Shown here: one piece after another, positions 19,520-29,541 of the stretch
Layout of the letters: each line of letters begins with the position of its first letter
How positions within the stretch are numbered: position 1 is the first letter of the stretch
From: Zygosaccharomyces rouxii
Taxonomy: Eukaryota; Ascomycota; Saccharomycetes; Saccharomycetales; Saccharomycetaceae
Assembly: GCF_000026365.1 (NCBI RefSeq)
Contig: NC_012992.1
Location: forward strand, 372,001-436,000
Direction: 5' to 3'
DNA length: 64,000 nt
Translations under genes and position numbers: made by a program
The notes under the pieces: model-generated
What the model saw: the letters and a program-made list of their open reading frames with translations, nothing else
Databases searched by the model: none
What the model was told of the DNA's origin: nothing

Positions 19520-21148
19520 TTAAACATAGACACTACCTCTCTGCCTTCTTGCACTCTGAGGATCAACCTGTTTGTGTTCTGTTTGACTCCTTGCCAAAAG
19601 ACTTAGGATATCTGTCAATGAAACGACACCAATCAATTTACCAGTACGATATTCCTTTTCGAATAAATTAGTGGTTGGAGGCGTAGGAGAAGGTGGATCC
19701 TCGATTGCTGACATGATTGGAGAATGCATGTAAGTAGGACCACTTGAATGGTGGTCTTCATGGTGTCCAGCTGAATCTAGCGGTAAATCTGGCGGTTGAA
19801 CGATCCACAATCTATGAGATTGAGTTGCTACCAACTTAGCCAGCGTTCTCGCCAGAGAACTGGTTGGATACACATGGAAGATGGGGAAAGAATCTTTACC
19901 CATCTCCAGACCTCTGACATTTAGAATGATGCTAATAAAATGACGACAGGATTTGTGCAATAATGGGTATTGCGAAGTACGGGTTACATGCTTAACGTCA
20001 GTGACGGAAATGTTACCGATTAAGTTATCCTGTTGATCCACAACTGCAATTGATGAAATTCTCTCCATGTGCATTTTATAAAGCGCCATAATCAAAGGTT
20101 CCTCGCCTTGAATCGAAATAACCCTAGACTGTCTAGAAGTAGGCTTCGTATGAGAATTTAACATACCAATTTCCAACTTCTGCAGGGAAGAGTTGAAAAG
20201 ATGCTCCAAATTATTAAATGATCTGGCATTTTCCCATAGATGCCTGATCAAACGCCTTTGAGAAAGAATCCCCTTTATCTTTGTCATCTCAGGGTTAGTG
20301 ATGGCCACACGATGTACACCGGAACCCAGAATACCCATCACATGGGATAGAGAATCGGTTTCTGGCAACTTGTAAAAAGGATTCTTTGGGGTCAATTTAA
20401 CCATTTCCCCCACGGGGACAGGCTTACCGTTCTGACAATCCTGTTGAATCTCCTTATTTTGTACTTGAATCTTATTCAATGCCAACAATAAATATGAATT
20501 CAAATCATTATAATCAAATGTCAAACAATTCATATCACCTTCATACGCTTCCACCGGCAGAGAGGTTAAATGATGTTTCATCAAAAGGTTAAACGCTTCC
20601 TCCACAGATGCAGACCCAGATACAAAGATTAGTTTGTTCTGTTCTACCAACTGTGACAGGGGGGTATGTTGCCATTTTTGAGAATGTAAATTTTGAAGAC
20701 ATTGGGTAGTCGTCGGGGTCATCTTAACAGACTCACTATCGTTATCCCTGCTTGCGGATGATAACGAATTGACCGATGTAGACGATGCGGAGCCAGTTGA
20801 AGAATGAAGTGAACCTAGATTAGGATTTACACCGAGTGGAGCTGGTGACATCGCGCTAGCGTTCGTCAACCCACCACGAAGTTCTGTCTGGGGATTTGCA
20901 GGTTGTGCATTAGATAAACGCCGTAGACGCTGCTGCTGCTGCTGCTGCTGTGATCCTAGGTGCTGTTGTTGCTGTTGTTCTTGTTCTTGTTCTTGTGATT
21001 GTTGGCCAGGAGCGATCTGTCCAGATTGTTGTTGGTTAGGGAGTTGGGGAGGGGTGGATAACATTTCTACGATGCTTGCATGTCTGGAAACGTTATTACC
21101 ACTTGAACCAGTACCTGTACCATTACCGCTACCGTTGCCATTCGACAT
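19520..21148 (-). CDS. SDS23: CBS-domain protein Sds23/Sds24 family
   Basis: CBS-domain protein that in yeasts inhibits PP2A-type phosphatase activity and supports septation and glucose sensing. Start chosen at ATG 21148 (542 residues, MSNGNGSGNGTG), since the longer frame begins with TTG. N-terminal 130 residues are low-complexity, with Q-rich tracts (QEQEQEQQQQQHL) and S/N runs. From about 150 to 510 come paired CBS motifs, for example KLIFVSGSASVEEAFNLLMK, HVMGILGSGVHRVAITN, IMALYKMHMERISSIAVVDQ and LIGVVSLTDILSLLARS. S. cerevisiae SDS23 (YGL056C) and SDS24 (YBR214W) are duplicates of this gene. It is divergent from OLE1 across 1.4 kb. Confidence 0.95.
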   Translation of the reverse strand: MSNGNGSGNGTGTGSSGNNVSRHASIVEMLSTPPQLPNQQQSGQIAPGQQSQEQEQEQQQQQHLGSQQQQQQQRLRRLSNAQPANPQTELRGGLTNASAMSPAPLGVNPNLGSLHSSTGSASSTSVNSLSSASRDNDSESVKMTPTTTQCLQNLHSQKWQHTPLSQLVEQNKLIFVSGSASVEEAFNLLMKHHLTSLPVEAYEGDMNCLTFDYNDLNSYLLLALNKIQVQNKEIQQDCQNGKPVPVGEMVKLTPKNPFYKLPETDSLSHVMGILGSGVHRVAITNPEMTKIKGILSQRRLIRHLWENARSFNNLEHLFNSSLQKLEIGMLNSHTKPTSRQSRVISIQGEEPLIMALYKMHMERISSIAVVDQQDNLIGNISVTDVKHVTRTSQYPLLHKSCRHFISIILNVRGLEMGKDSFPIFHVYPTSSLARTLAKLVATQSHRLWIVQPPDLPLDSAGHHEDHHSSGPTYMHSPIMSAIEDPPSPTPPTTNLFEKEYRTGKLIGVVSLTDILSLLARSQTEHKQVDPQSARRQRGSVYV

Positions 21149-21720
21149 TCTGCAGTGATTCAACTTTAGGTGAGCACTCTTGGTTGTTACCTTGCATGGG
21201 GATGGGGAACATGCAAACTTTTCGCCTTTTGGATCGTCTACCGGATCCCTACATTTAAATCGTACTATACGGTGCCGGGGGAAGAATGGAAGGTACCTGA
21301 AAAAAACACAATAATGGATTAATCATGTTGGATTAAAGGGAGGGTGCGCCGGAAGAGCGATCATACAGAGTCTTTAAGGATAATTAAAAAAAAAACAAAA
21401 AACAACAGGACAAAAAAACACCTCATTCAACTCTCACTTGGGCAGTCTAATTTGCCACTCCTGTTGAGACCGCCCATCCGCCCTAAAATAGTTTTTCAAT
21501 CATTCATCGGCTTATCAAAGGTGTATTCAACGCGTGCAAATTTCCTAGTTGGTAAACCGATAAAAGCGGTTACGAGACCGCTGTTATTAAACTAGACCCA
21601 AGCCTTATTACAAATAAGGTCTCGATCAAATTGATACAGCCGCACTTCAATCTTCCACTGACTCCGAGCCTCCAAGCCTTAACGCCCTATTAACAATAAA
21701 ATACTATTTCCCATACCATG

Positions 21721-21907
21721 CGAGCTTACGAGCGTAGCGAGTAAGAACTGTTTTGGTTCTTTTTTAAAAGAACAAGCCGCCGACGTCAAAAGAAGTGTGT
21801 CAACGCGTGAGAAGTGTTGGTGTTGCAGCCACTATCGTATTGACGCCATTAGCTGTTTTTTTACCAAAGAACCAAAACAGTGCCTGTTCGCTTTGCTCAT
21901 AGGTTCG
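21721..21907. repeat. imperfect 42-bp inverted repeat
   Basis: Left arm 21721-21762 and right arm 21866-21907 are inverted copies separated by about 103 bp. The inner 16 bp of each arm (ACTGTTTTGGTTCTTT and its complement) match perfectly; the outer 26 bp match at roughly 17-18 positions. No clear target-site duplication and no coding frame inside. It could be a decayed MITE-like element or a regulatory/structural palindrome. Confidence 0.75.
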
Positions 21908-22456
21908 AAGTGACATGCAAAAGATCAAGGCTGTTCTACCGCTCAGCTCCCCTTTTATACTTTTCTCTATCTATTTGCCACCCGCCCAACTCTCCGCGTT
22001 CCCCAGAAACCCTCGCACCCCCTAAAACCTCAGCGTCTCGCCGGGGACCGGCCCGTCACCTCCGCGGCTATCTGTTCATCACCCAAACACCATCTGTTAA
22101 GTCCGGTGTCACGTGTTAGCGTACGCGGTGGCTTCTCGGAATTTTTTACTACGCCAAGACTATATACGACAAAACCCGCCCCACCATCACATGATCTCCT
22201 AACCTCGTTAAATGTCCATAAAAATTCCCTAAAAGATGATTATCACCAGATTGACTAGAAATCCTCAACCATTATTCGTAAAGCTCTCCAATCGTCCGCT
22301 ATTACCGTATTACTATGGCTCATCTCCCTTACTTCTATTTGTTCCCCTTTAGGCGTCCCAACATCAGATCGCCGAGAGTCCAACAATTTTTATAACGGAA
22401 AAAAAAAGAAAAGGCCCCACCAAAGGGAATTTTTTTTTTTCACTCGTATTATGATA

Positions 22457-22460
<4 letters not shown>

Positions 22461-22488
<28 letters not shown>
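22461..22488 (+). promoter_or_regulatory. (TA)n tract upstream of OLE1
   Basis: Fourteen TA dinucleotides, ending 92 bp before the chosen OLE1 ATG. It may act as the TATA region of OLE1 and is also a microsatellite. Confidence 0.55.
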
Positions 22489-22491
<3 letters not shown>

Positions 22492-22580
22492 AATTTACCT
22501 TGAACATAAGAAGGGTTGGTGTCATCTTGACTAGTAGCAACCAGGTCCCCCAAGAAACTCATATACTTCACACAACCATA

Positions 22581-24032
22581 ATGAGCTCAATGGAGGAGGT
22601 GGATTTGAAACAGGCCAACATCTTGGCAGCCGGTGCCAACAAGAAGTCTGTCCGTATTGTTAATGGACTGGGTTCAATGATGGGATCAAAATCAATGGTT
22701 AACGTTGATTTTGAGAAAGATTCCAATATGGATTACCTGCTGGAAAGGGATCAGCAGGAAAAGATGAAGTATTCTAACCGTAAACATATTTCGGAACAGC
22801 CATGGACGCTAAACAACTGGCACAAACATATCAACTGGTTGAATATGATTCTTACTGTGGTAATTCCAAGTATTGGTTGGTACTTCTCACTAAGTGGTAA
22901 GGTACCTTTGAAGTTGGGTACTGCAGTCTTCGCGGTCTTCTACTACGCATTAGGTGGTGCTTCCATTACTGCAGGTTACCACAGACTGTGGGCACACAGA
23001 TCTTATTCGGCCCGTTGGCCACTAAGGCTTTTCTTTGCTATCTTCGGTTCAGCAAGTGTGGAAGGTTCTATCAAATGGTGGGGTCACTCTCATAGAATTC
23101 ACCACCGTTACACAGATACTACAAGAGACCCATATGATGCTCGTCAAGGTTTGTGGTTCTCTCACATGGGATGGATGCTTTTGAAACCTAATCCAAAGTA
23201 CAGAGCAAGAGCAGATATTGAAGATTTGGCCAATGACTGGATTGTCAGATTCCAGCACAGACATTACATTTTGATGATGGCCTTCACAGCTTTTGTTCTT
23301 CCAACTCTAGCCTGTGGTTATCTATTTAACGATTATCTCGGTGGATTTATCTATGCTGGTATTATCAAGGTGTTTTGCATTCAACAGGCAACATTCTGTA
23401 TCAATTCTTTGGCCCACTACTTAGGTGATCAACCATTTGACGATAAGAGAACTCCTCGTGATAACTGGATTACAGCTCTAGTCACATTTGGTGAAGGTTA
23501 CCACAACTTCCACCACGAGTTCCCAACTGATTACAGAAATGCTATCAAGTGGTACCAATATGATCCAACTAAAATGATCATTTACTGTTGTTCATTAGTC
23601 GGATTGTCTTACGACTTAAAGAAATTCTCCCAAAACGCTATTCAGCAAGCTTTGGTGCAACAACAACAAAAGAAATTGGACAAACAACGTACTAAGTTGA
23701 ACTGGGGTCCACCATTAACAGATTTACCAGTATGGGATAAGCAAGAATATTTGAACCAATGCGAAGGTAGAAAGGGCTTAGTGGTCATCTCTGGTATCGT
23801 TCATGACGTTTCAGGTTATTTGACTGAGCACCCAGGTGGTGAGACCCTTTTGAAAGCTGCACTTGGTAAGGATGCTACTAAAGCGTTCAACGGTGGTGTT
23901 TACCGTCACTCTAATGCAGCTCACAACGTCTTGGCTACCATGAGGGTTGCAGTTGTTAAAGAAGGTGAGCAACAAGCCATCAGATTTGCAGCAAGAAGAG
24001 GTGAAGTCTACTCTGCCAAGAAGGCTCAGTAA
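22581..24032 (+). CDS. OLE1: stearoyl-CoA delta-9 desaturase
   Basis: ER membrane desaturase that makes palmitoleic and oleic acid. The ATG at 22581 gives 483 residues (MSSMEEVDLKQANIL); the frame is open upstream only from a TTG. Three histidine boxes are present: H134-RLWA-H139, H171-RI-H174-H175 and H308-NF-H311-H312. Four membrane segments lie around and between them. The C-terminus is a fused cytochrome b5 domain, with heme ligands H417 in EHPGGE and a second in RHSNAAHN, as in S. cerevisiae Ole1 (510 residues). The N-terminus is shorter than in S. cerevisiae. Strong bias to preferred codons implies high expression. Confidence 0.97.
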   Translation: MSSMEEVDLKQANILAAGANKKSVRIVNGLGSMMGSKSMVNVDFEKDSNMDYLLERDQQEKMKYSNRKHISEQPWTLNNWHKHINWLNMILTVVIPSIGWYFSLSGKVPLKLGTAVFAVFYYALGGASITAGYHRLWAHRSYSARWPLRLFFAIFGSASVEGSIKWWGHSHRIHHRYTDTTRDPYDARQGLWFSHMGWMLLKPNPKYRARADIEDLANDWIVRFQHRHYILMMAFTAFVLPTLACGYLFNDYLGGFIYAGIIKVFCIQQATFCINSLAHYLGDQPFDDKRTPRDNWITALVTFGEGYHNFHHEFPTDYRNAIKWYQYDPTKMIIYCCSLVGLSYDLKKFSQNAIQQALVQQQQKKLDKQRTKLNWGPPLTDLPVWDKQEYLNQCEGRKGLVVISGIVHDVSGYLTEHPGGETLLKAALGKDATKAFNGGVYRHSNAAHNVLATMRVAVVKEGEQQAIRFAARRGEVYSAKKAQ

Positions 24033-24133
24033 GCGAATAGATACAGATGCGGATGATGACTACAAGTTTCTTTTTGACTAGTATCTTTTCTATTATTATT
24101 ATTTTATTGTTATTTATACTAGAATAATCATCA

Positions 24134-24907
24134 CTATATAGAGTACCTAGAGATTGTGTCAGGAGGGAAATCTAGAGTCCTTTTAGAATACATCTCTTGG
24201 AACAGGTTAACAAGGGAATTAACATCCATTTGATGACAATTGCGAACTCCAAATAATTCAGTACAGCGGCTCATCCATTTCATTCTAAACTTTGTTGATT
24301 CAGGCCCCTTAGCATGAATTTGAACGCTAGATCTCAGCTTTTGTAAGTTCTCTACAGATTTGCTTAAATGTAATTCAGATAACATTTGACCAATCTCATC
24401 TCTTAATAAAGCGGTAAACCTTGGACCTGCACCATTAGAACTTATCAAAACTTGTAAAGATTCATCTTCCCAATTTGCACCAAAATAAACGTCACACATC
24501 GGTTTATCGTCAGCAACATTGATCAATTGTTGTTGACCAAATTTAGACTTACCCAATGAATAGATATGTTTACTGATTGTACCATCTGGTATACAAACTA
24601 GTATGAGTGCCCAATTTGAATTAACGCCATCTTGATAGAGTGAAAGATAATCATCTTGGAACTTTTCAGGGATACAACGATAAACACCACCGTTTACTTG
24701 CCATTGATCATCTATACCTGTGCTGGGATCGCAATGACTACAGTATGCTTCCTTTAATTCCGAATTAAATTCCGGTCCAATTATTGTGATTTTACAACCT
24801 GTTGGTATCAATTTCTTTAACCTCGTTAATGCAACATCGCCAGCACCAATGACAAGTACATTCTTATTACGCAGTTGATGAGCCAATAGAAGTGATTTTG
24901 GTGCCAT
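24134..24907 (-). CDS. MET8: siroheme synthase (precorrin-2 dehydrogenase/ferrochelatase)
   Basis: Bifunctional enzyme that oxidises precorrin-2 with NAD and inserts iron to make siroheme, the cofactor of sulfite reductase. Start at ATG 24907 gives 257 residues (274 in S. cerevisiae), since the longer frame begins with TTG. The N-terminus has a Rossmann fingerprint VLVIGAGDVALTRL (17-30). Conserved QQLINVADDKPMCDVYFGA and ISSNGAGPRFTALLRDEI follow; the aspartate in the NVAD segment region is where the catalytic Asp of yeast Met8 lies. It is convergent with OLE1 (101 bp apart) and next to NGR1, as YBR213W is next to YBR212W. Confidence 0.94.
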   Translation of the reverse strand: MAPKSLLLAHQLRNKNVLVIGAGDVALTRLKKLIPTGCKITIIGPEFNSELKEAYCSHCDPSTGIDDQWQVNGGVYRCIPEKFQDDYLSLYQDGVNSNWALILVCIPDGTISKHIYSLGKSKFGQQQLINVADDKPMCDVYFGANWEDESLQVLISSNGAGPRFTALLRDEIGQMLSELHLSKSVENLQKLRSSVQIHAKGPESTKFRMKWMSRCTELFGVRNCHQMDVNSLVNLFQEMYSKRTLDFPPDTISRYSI

Positions 24908-25082
24908 TCTCAACACTTTTTTTTTGTTTTCCACTCTGTACAATTATTAAGTCAAGATTGTTCAATGAAATCGGTTAGTCATAGTATAATATAGTAAAGT
25001 ATAACAATTAAATCAAATAGAAAAATAGATAAAGGTATATAGAAGAAAAGGTAACAAAAGCATAACATTAACAATATCAAAC

Positions 25083-27233
25083 TTACCTTAGCACTGGGGG
25101 TGGAATTGGTGGTATACTACCACCTGTACTAGTTGGTTCGTTAACCAAGTCAAACCGACCATTCGAATCACCCTGAGAAGAATCTGTAGATTGAGCCCTT
25201 GCCAATTGTTGATACATAAGTGGCATATTCATCTGCTGAGGAGTCGCTAGTGGTTCGTTGCCACCAGGACCACCGCCGTAAATTCCACCTGGATAGGGAC
25301 CACCACCAGACGTAGGTACCCATGAAGGATTACCTGACCACCACATTTGTTGGGCTTGTGCGGCCTGTGCGGCCTGTGTGGCTCTTGCTTGCGCCTGAGC
25401 TTGTGCGTGGGCTTGAGCTTGAGCTTGGGCTTGAGCTTGGGCTTGGGCTTGTGCTTGGGCTTGAACTTGTGCTTGAGCTTGAGCTTGAGCTTGAGCTTGG
25501 GCTTGGGCTTGGGCTTGGGCTTGAGCCGCTTGCACCGCTTGAGCTTGCATCATCGAGTTTTGATAAACATCTAGCGGTTGAGAAGGAACTGAAGATGATG
25601 AATGTGACATGGGGACATAGGCATAAGGATTCGATTGATTTGTCAAAAATTGTTGCTGTTGTTGCTGCTGTTGCTGCTGTTGAAGAAATTGTGGAAGAAG
25701 ATTCGCATTATTACTATTATTACCAGTACCAGCACTTGTTGGCGTAGAGACTGTATTACGACCCCATGACAATCTAATTGGGCATCCGCCTACCACGAAA
25801 CCCTGCATGCCTTGAATTGCAGCTTCAGCATCAATTCTTTTCTCGAATTTAACAAATCCGCAATTTTTGCCTTGTGGAATTTTTACGGTTAGAATATTAC
25901 CAAACGGTGAGAAAAGGGTTTGTAATTGATTTTCATTAATCTTTGGGGTTAGTCCACCAATGAAAACTGTTGTATTGTTAGGATCAGTGGTATAAGCCTG
26001 GGCTGATGAAGAAAAATCTGGTAATTGCTGAGTGGAAATTGGTGGAGGTAAATTATAATGTGACAACGGTAGTGGTACGTTGTTATTGTTGTTATTGTTG
26101 TTACCACTAGTACCAGCACCAGCGGCTGTGATGGGGGCGTTAGATGCTACTGTAGCTGATGGAGCTGGGTTAGCACCGACGCCACTTGCGGCATTATTAC
26201 CACCACCAATCATACTATTGGCTGTTTTCACCAACAATGGAGTCTGAGAAGAATTTTGAGGATTTGAAGAAGATGGATTAGCAGGTTGTTGACCTTGAGC
26301 ACCTTGAACTTGCCACATCATATTATTTCTTGGAGTTGCGTAGGCAACTCTTAGACAACGACCTTGACACCAAACACCATTCATTTCCACCAAAGCTCTT
26401 CTACGCTCTTCTTCATTGCCAAACCTAACGAAACCAAAACATCTTGAAGCACCTGTAATGGGATCAGTCATTACACGGACAGTTTTGACAGACTTGAACT
26501 TCTGCTGGAAAAGTGATAGCAGATCGGCTTCCGTTGCTGTTGGTGAAAGATCGCCAACGAAAAGTGAAAATTCAGGTCTTGATGGAATAGAACTTTGTAA
26601 AGTTGCGCCTGATGCCCAATTCAGTCTAAAATTCCTTTGACCGGTTGGATTTGTCGCCAAACCACTAGATTGAGAAATGAAATTCGGTAACGGAGTTGAA
26701 TTTAATGATAGGCCAAATTGAGCATCCTGTTGAGTTTCAAACTCGACAAAACAATAACCTGCATGGTGCAACGGAGTAGTTGCGGGATCAATAAATGAAA
26801 TTCCATTAATATTAATTTTCTGAGTATTCTCAGCGGAGCTATCTTGATCCTCTTGAGTTGGTGGTGGTAATGATTGTTGTACTTGGGACTGCTGTTGAGA
26901 CTGTGTCCCTGCTGTTGAACTGCAAGGAATTAAAAGATTCTTCTTTGCTCTAATCAACTTAACAAACACTCTTTTATCTAACTGTGACCAAATCTGTTGA
27001 ATCGTAACTTCATCAAATGACGGATCTAAATCACCCATCCAAAGAGTTCTTGGTGGTTCAGAGGAAGTTTCAATCGTAGCCGTCGGTGGTAATGGAATAA
27101 CAGAATTCGAATTCGAATTCGAATTCGAGTTCGAACCTGGGCTAGGAACCTGTTGATCGGCAGTGGTAGTAGTAGTAGTAGTGGCTGTAACAGTAGTGTT
27201 ATTTTGATGATCGTTTGAGTAATTCGATGACAT
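25083..27233 (-). CDS. NGR1: RNA-binding protein Ngr1 (three RRMs)
   Basis: Glucose-repressible RNA-binding protein, a negative growth regulator that promotes decay of some mRNAs (for example POR1 in S. cerevisiae). Start at ATG 27233 gives 716 residues; the longer frame begins with TTG. RRM1 begins near residue 62 ([12 protein letters not shown]) and is split by an S/Q-rich insert. RRM2 spans about 219-297 ([24 protein letters not shown]) and RRM3 about 419-490 ([22 protein letters not shown]). The C-terminal third has a polyQ run, a QA-dipeptide tract (about 562-627) and G/P-rich sequence. It is a single gene upstream of MET8 on the same strand. Confidence 0.95.
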   Translation of the reverse strand: MSSNYSNDHQNNTTVTATTTTTTTADQQVPSPGSNSNSNSNSNSVIPLPPTATIETSSEPPRTLWMGDLDPSFDEVTIQQIWSQLDKRVFVKLIRAKKNLLIPCSSTAGTQSQQQSQVQQSLPPPTQEDQDSSAENTQKININGISFIDPATTPLHHAGYCFVEFETQQDAQFGLSLNSTPLPNFISQSSGLATNPTGQRNFRLNWASGATLQSSIPSRPEFSLFVGDLSPTATEADLLSLFQQKFKSVKTVRVMTDPITGASRCFGFVRFGNEEERRRALVEMNGVWCQGRCLRVAYATPRNNMMWQVQGAQGQQPANPSSSNPQNSSQTPLLVKTANSMIGGGNNAASGVGANPAPSATVASNAPITAAGAGTSGNNNNNNNNVPLPLSHYNLPPPISTQQLPDFSSSAQAYTTDPNNTTVFIGGLTPKINENQLQTLFSPFGNILTVKIPQGKNCGFVKFEKRIDAEAAIQGMQGFVVGGCPIRLSWGRNTVSTPTSAGTGNNSNNANLLPQFLQQQQQQQQQQQFLTNQSNPYAYVPMSHSSSSVPSQPLDVYQNSMMQAQAVQAAQAQAQAQAQAQAQAQAQAQVQAQAQAQAQAQAQAQAQAHAQAQAQARATQAAQAAQAQQMWWSGNPSWVPTSGGGPYPGGIYGGGPGGNEPLATPQQMNMPLMYQQLARAQSTDSSQGDSNGRFDLVNEPTSTGGSIPPIPPPVLR
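25367..25536 (-). repeat. coding QA-dipeptide minisatellite in NGR1
   Basis: Tandem 6-bp units (CAAGCC/CAAGCT on the coding strand) encode about 30 alternating Q-A pairs, broken by single QV, QH and QR units. The synonymous third-base changes come in blocks, suggesting expansion by slippage or unequal exchange. Confidence 0.88.
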
Positions 27234-28205
27234 CCTGAAATAAAATAAAATAAGGATTAAAAAAAATTGGAAAATGAAGTACAATCTAATGGATCAAAAA
27301 TGCAATAGAATTGGAATATCAATTACAACAAAATAATAACAACAAACAATAACAGTAATAAAATACAATGGCGTTAATGAAATGAAAAAATCAAAATCAA
27401 ATAATAGTAATAGTACTAATGAGAATAAAAAATATGCAATATGGGAACAAAAACAGAAATTGGAATATCGAATCAATCAATCAACTTGCGGTATCTTTTC
27501 AGATGTTATTCACACGTAAGACATAAAATAAAAAGAGAATTATAATTCAAGTCAATTCAGTTAAGTTCCATCAAACAATCTGAACCCAATAATAATCTTG
27601 AAGATAATCGGTTGTGTCTCTTTTGTAGTCTGGGAACAGTTCCTTTTAATTCTTTTCAATTATTATTTTTTTTTCAGTTATATTTCTTCACTACAGGTTA
27701 GCGTCCCTAGTACCAAAAAATGAAAGTAATGAGTACAATAGGAATACAAATATGGAAGAAAGTAGAATATAACGGGTTTGCCACCAGTAGTCTGGATGGA
27801 AAGCTTCTTCTTGTTGTTGTCCTTATTTTTCCCTCCAATGGAAGTCAAATCGATCTAATAATTAAAGAGTAATTAAAAATGCACTTTGAAAAGTTTTTTG
27901 CTTCTTCTCTTTTCTTCTCGTTCTTATTCCGGTCACTTTGCTTTCACTATTCAGTAGTGTACCTGTAGCAGCACAGTCTCTAAACCTACTTCAAATGTAC
28001 AATAGAGGGGACCTGGCCAGATTAATTGGTTCACTTGGAAGTAGCAGCAGTTGTGTATTACGTGTCTGGACCGTCCGATTAGTCCCGCAAACGGTACGCG
28101 AAATCGATCGTGCAGCGTGCATAGAGTTTGGCAGTTGTAAACTGGGTATACGTTGACAGTTTTTGCTACTTTACTCTTGTAGTCAATTTAATGGAATTAA
28201 AAAAA
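27234..28205. promoter_or_regulatory. NGR1 upstream region up to tRNA-Val
   Basis: A 0.97-kb AT-rich interval upstream of NGR1. The few open frames here are short and low-complexity, so I see no gene. The T-rich CAG just before the NGR1 ATG resembles an intron acceptor, but no donor or branch site was found upstream. A long regulated promoter or 5' leader is likely. Confidence 0.5.
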
Positions 28206-28279
28206 TGATTTCGCCCGGGATCGAACCGGGGACGTTCTGCGTGTTAAGCAGATGCCATAACCTACTAGACCACGAAACC
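28206..28279 (-). tRNA. tV(AAC): tRNA-Val(AAC)
   Basis: A 74-nt intronless tRNA on the minus strand. Anticodon AAC is encoded by GTT at 28243-28245. Acceptor stem GGTTTCG pairs with CGAAATC, the T-arm has GGTTCGATCC, and an oligo(T) terminator follows immediately (A-run at 28199-28205 on the plus strand). It differs from S. cerevisiae tV(AAC) at about three bases, two of them a compensating pair in the T-stem. Confidence 0.97.
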
Positions 28280-28529
28280 ATACAAATTCTTGTTGAAGAA
28301 TTTGAAAGTGGTTCATGCTTTAGCATGGTGAACACATCATGTGTATTATCTGCAAGATTATATATGAAGCGGTACGGCTACCCCTACTTCCACTGCTGTT
28401 GCACATTATTGATCAGTCTAAAGCTCTTAAAAGGTTCCTTAATAGCGATGCAAATCCTTCCTTTGTACTCCACGTGACCTGTGCTTAAAAGAACAAGAAT
28501 CGGAATCCTCCAATTCGATATCAAACACA

Positions 28530-29462
28530 ATGGACTACGGATCGATGAGCTTTGATTTAACAGATAGAGGTATCAAACTTCTGTATAGGCAGCGAGGGTC
28601 ACATTTAAGAAAAATCGATGGTGAAATTGAAACGTTAATCATAGAGGATCAGACCCCGTCACCAACACCAGATGTGGAAGCGGAGGATGAGATAACAATA
28701 GGGCCACAACGAGAGCCAGAGTCAAATGTACCACTGCAACTTGAACCAGAACCAGAACCAGAACCAGATGTGCCAGTAGAAGCAGAAGCAGGGCTGCCAC
28801 CAAATGAATTTGAACTACCTGAAATATCGCCCGAGGTACCGCCTGAAATACCGCCTGAAGAACCGCCTGAAATAGCCGAACCTCCAAGCATACCAGATTA
28901 CCATTTCCAGAATATTCCCCTAAGACAGCTGTCATCCACCATTACTTCGATTGCATCTATTGAAACTATCAAGTCGATTTTAACGAATCTTTTAGAAAAA
29001 GATCTAATACCGCACGCCAAGTCCCATTTCGAATCGGATAGAGATCGGGAATCTAAGATGATGCATAAACTGGACGTCAGAATCTTCCAATTGGTTTCTC
29101 AAAATTTAAACAGCGATCTACAAGATATCTTGGACATTAATATTTCAAATAACCAACTGTTATACCAGTTGAGACAATTAATGTCTACTAGAGAAGATTT
29201 GAATCAGCAGTTAGTACAGACCAGATCTGAATTACAGCAGCTGAAATGCGGTGGGGAGTGGTATCAATTGAAAAATTCACAAGATAAGCTACAGTCAAGA
29301 CTCCGATTAAATCAAGAATTAAATCAATTGACAAAGACTATTGAATCAAAAGATGCACCACCGCTACCGAAAGGTCATAATCGGAAAAAATATGACATCG
29401 ATGATCTATGCGATTTGTTAAATCCACATACAGGTTTACTGAATCGTTTACAAAATAAATGA
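28530..29462 (+). CDS. AME1: COMA kinetochore subunit Ame1 (CENP-U)
   Basis: Inner-kinetochore subunit of the COMA complex (Okp1-Ame1), which links the centromeric nucleosome to the Mtw1 complex. Length 310 (324 in S. cerevisiae). The basic N-terminus LLYRQRGSHLRK corresponds to the Mtw1-contacting FRLRGSH motif of yeast Ame1. A long disordered E/P-rich middle includes PEPEPEP and EVPPEIPPEEPPE repeats (about 68-118). The conserved helical part starts at NIPLRQLSSTITSI and includes DILDINISNNQLLYQLRQL, then coiled coil to the end (HTGLLNRLQNK). ATG 28530 is the first of the frame; M6 is a possible alternative. It lies between tRNA-Val and ERV14 in convergent orientation with ERV14. Confidence 0.93.
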   Translation: MDYGSMSFDLTDRGIKLLYRQRGSHLRKIDGEIETLIIEDQTPSPTPDVEAEDEITIGPQREPESNVPLQLEPEPEPEPDVPVEAEAGLPPNEFELPEISPEVPPEIPPEEPPEIAEPPSIPDYHFQNIPLRQLSSTITSIASIETIKSILTNLLEKDLIPHAKSHFESDRDRESKMMHKLDVRIFQLVSQNLNSDLQDILDINISNNQLLYQLRQLMSTREDLNQQLVQTRSELQQLKCGGEWYQLKNSQDKLQSRLRLNQELNQLTKTIESKDAPPLPKGHNRKKYDIDDLCDLLNPHTGLLNRLQNK

Positions 29463-29541
29463 TCAATTTTCCAAATTTTTTTCAATTTCTTTTTTACATT
29501 GTATTTAGGAATCTATATTCTCTTTCCGATCACTCATTTTC

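Larger units (their letters stand above)
21149..22580. promoter_or_regulatory. SDS23-OLE1 divergent intergenic region
   Basis: A 1.43-kb interval without a convincing gene. It holds the imperfect inverted repeat at 21721-21907, two ACGCGT (MCB-type) hexamers at 21530-21535 and 21803-21808, a pyrimidine-rich zone near 21955-22060, and a (TA)n tract close to OLE1. The length fits the long regulated promoter known for OLE1, which responds to fatty acids, oxygen and Mga2/Spt23, but I could not locate those exact elements. Confidence 0.55.

Noticed and set aside
27234..27284. Possible 5'-UTR intron acceptor (TTTATTTCAG) just before the NGR1 ATG
   Set aside because: No GTATGT-type donor or TACTAAC-like branch sequence was found within about 1 kb upstream on the coding strand.
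28639..28935. Long minus-strand frames opposite AME1
   Set aside because: They are the complement of the E/P-rich repeat region of AME1 and give only hydrophobic repeat peptides.
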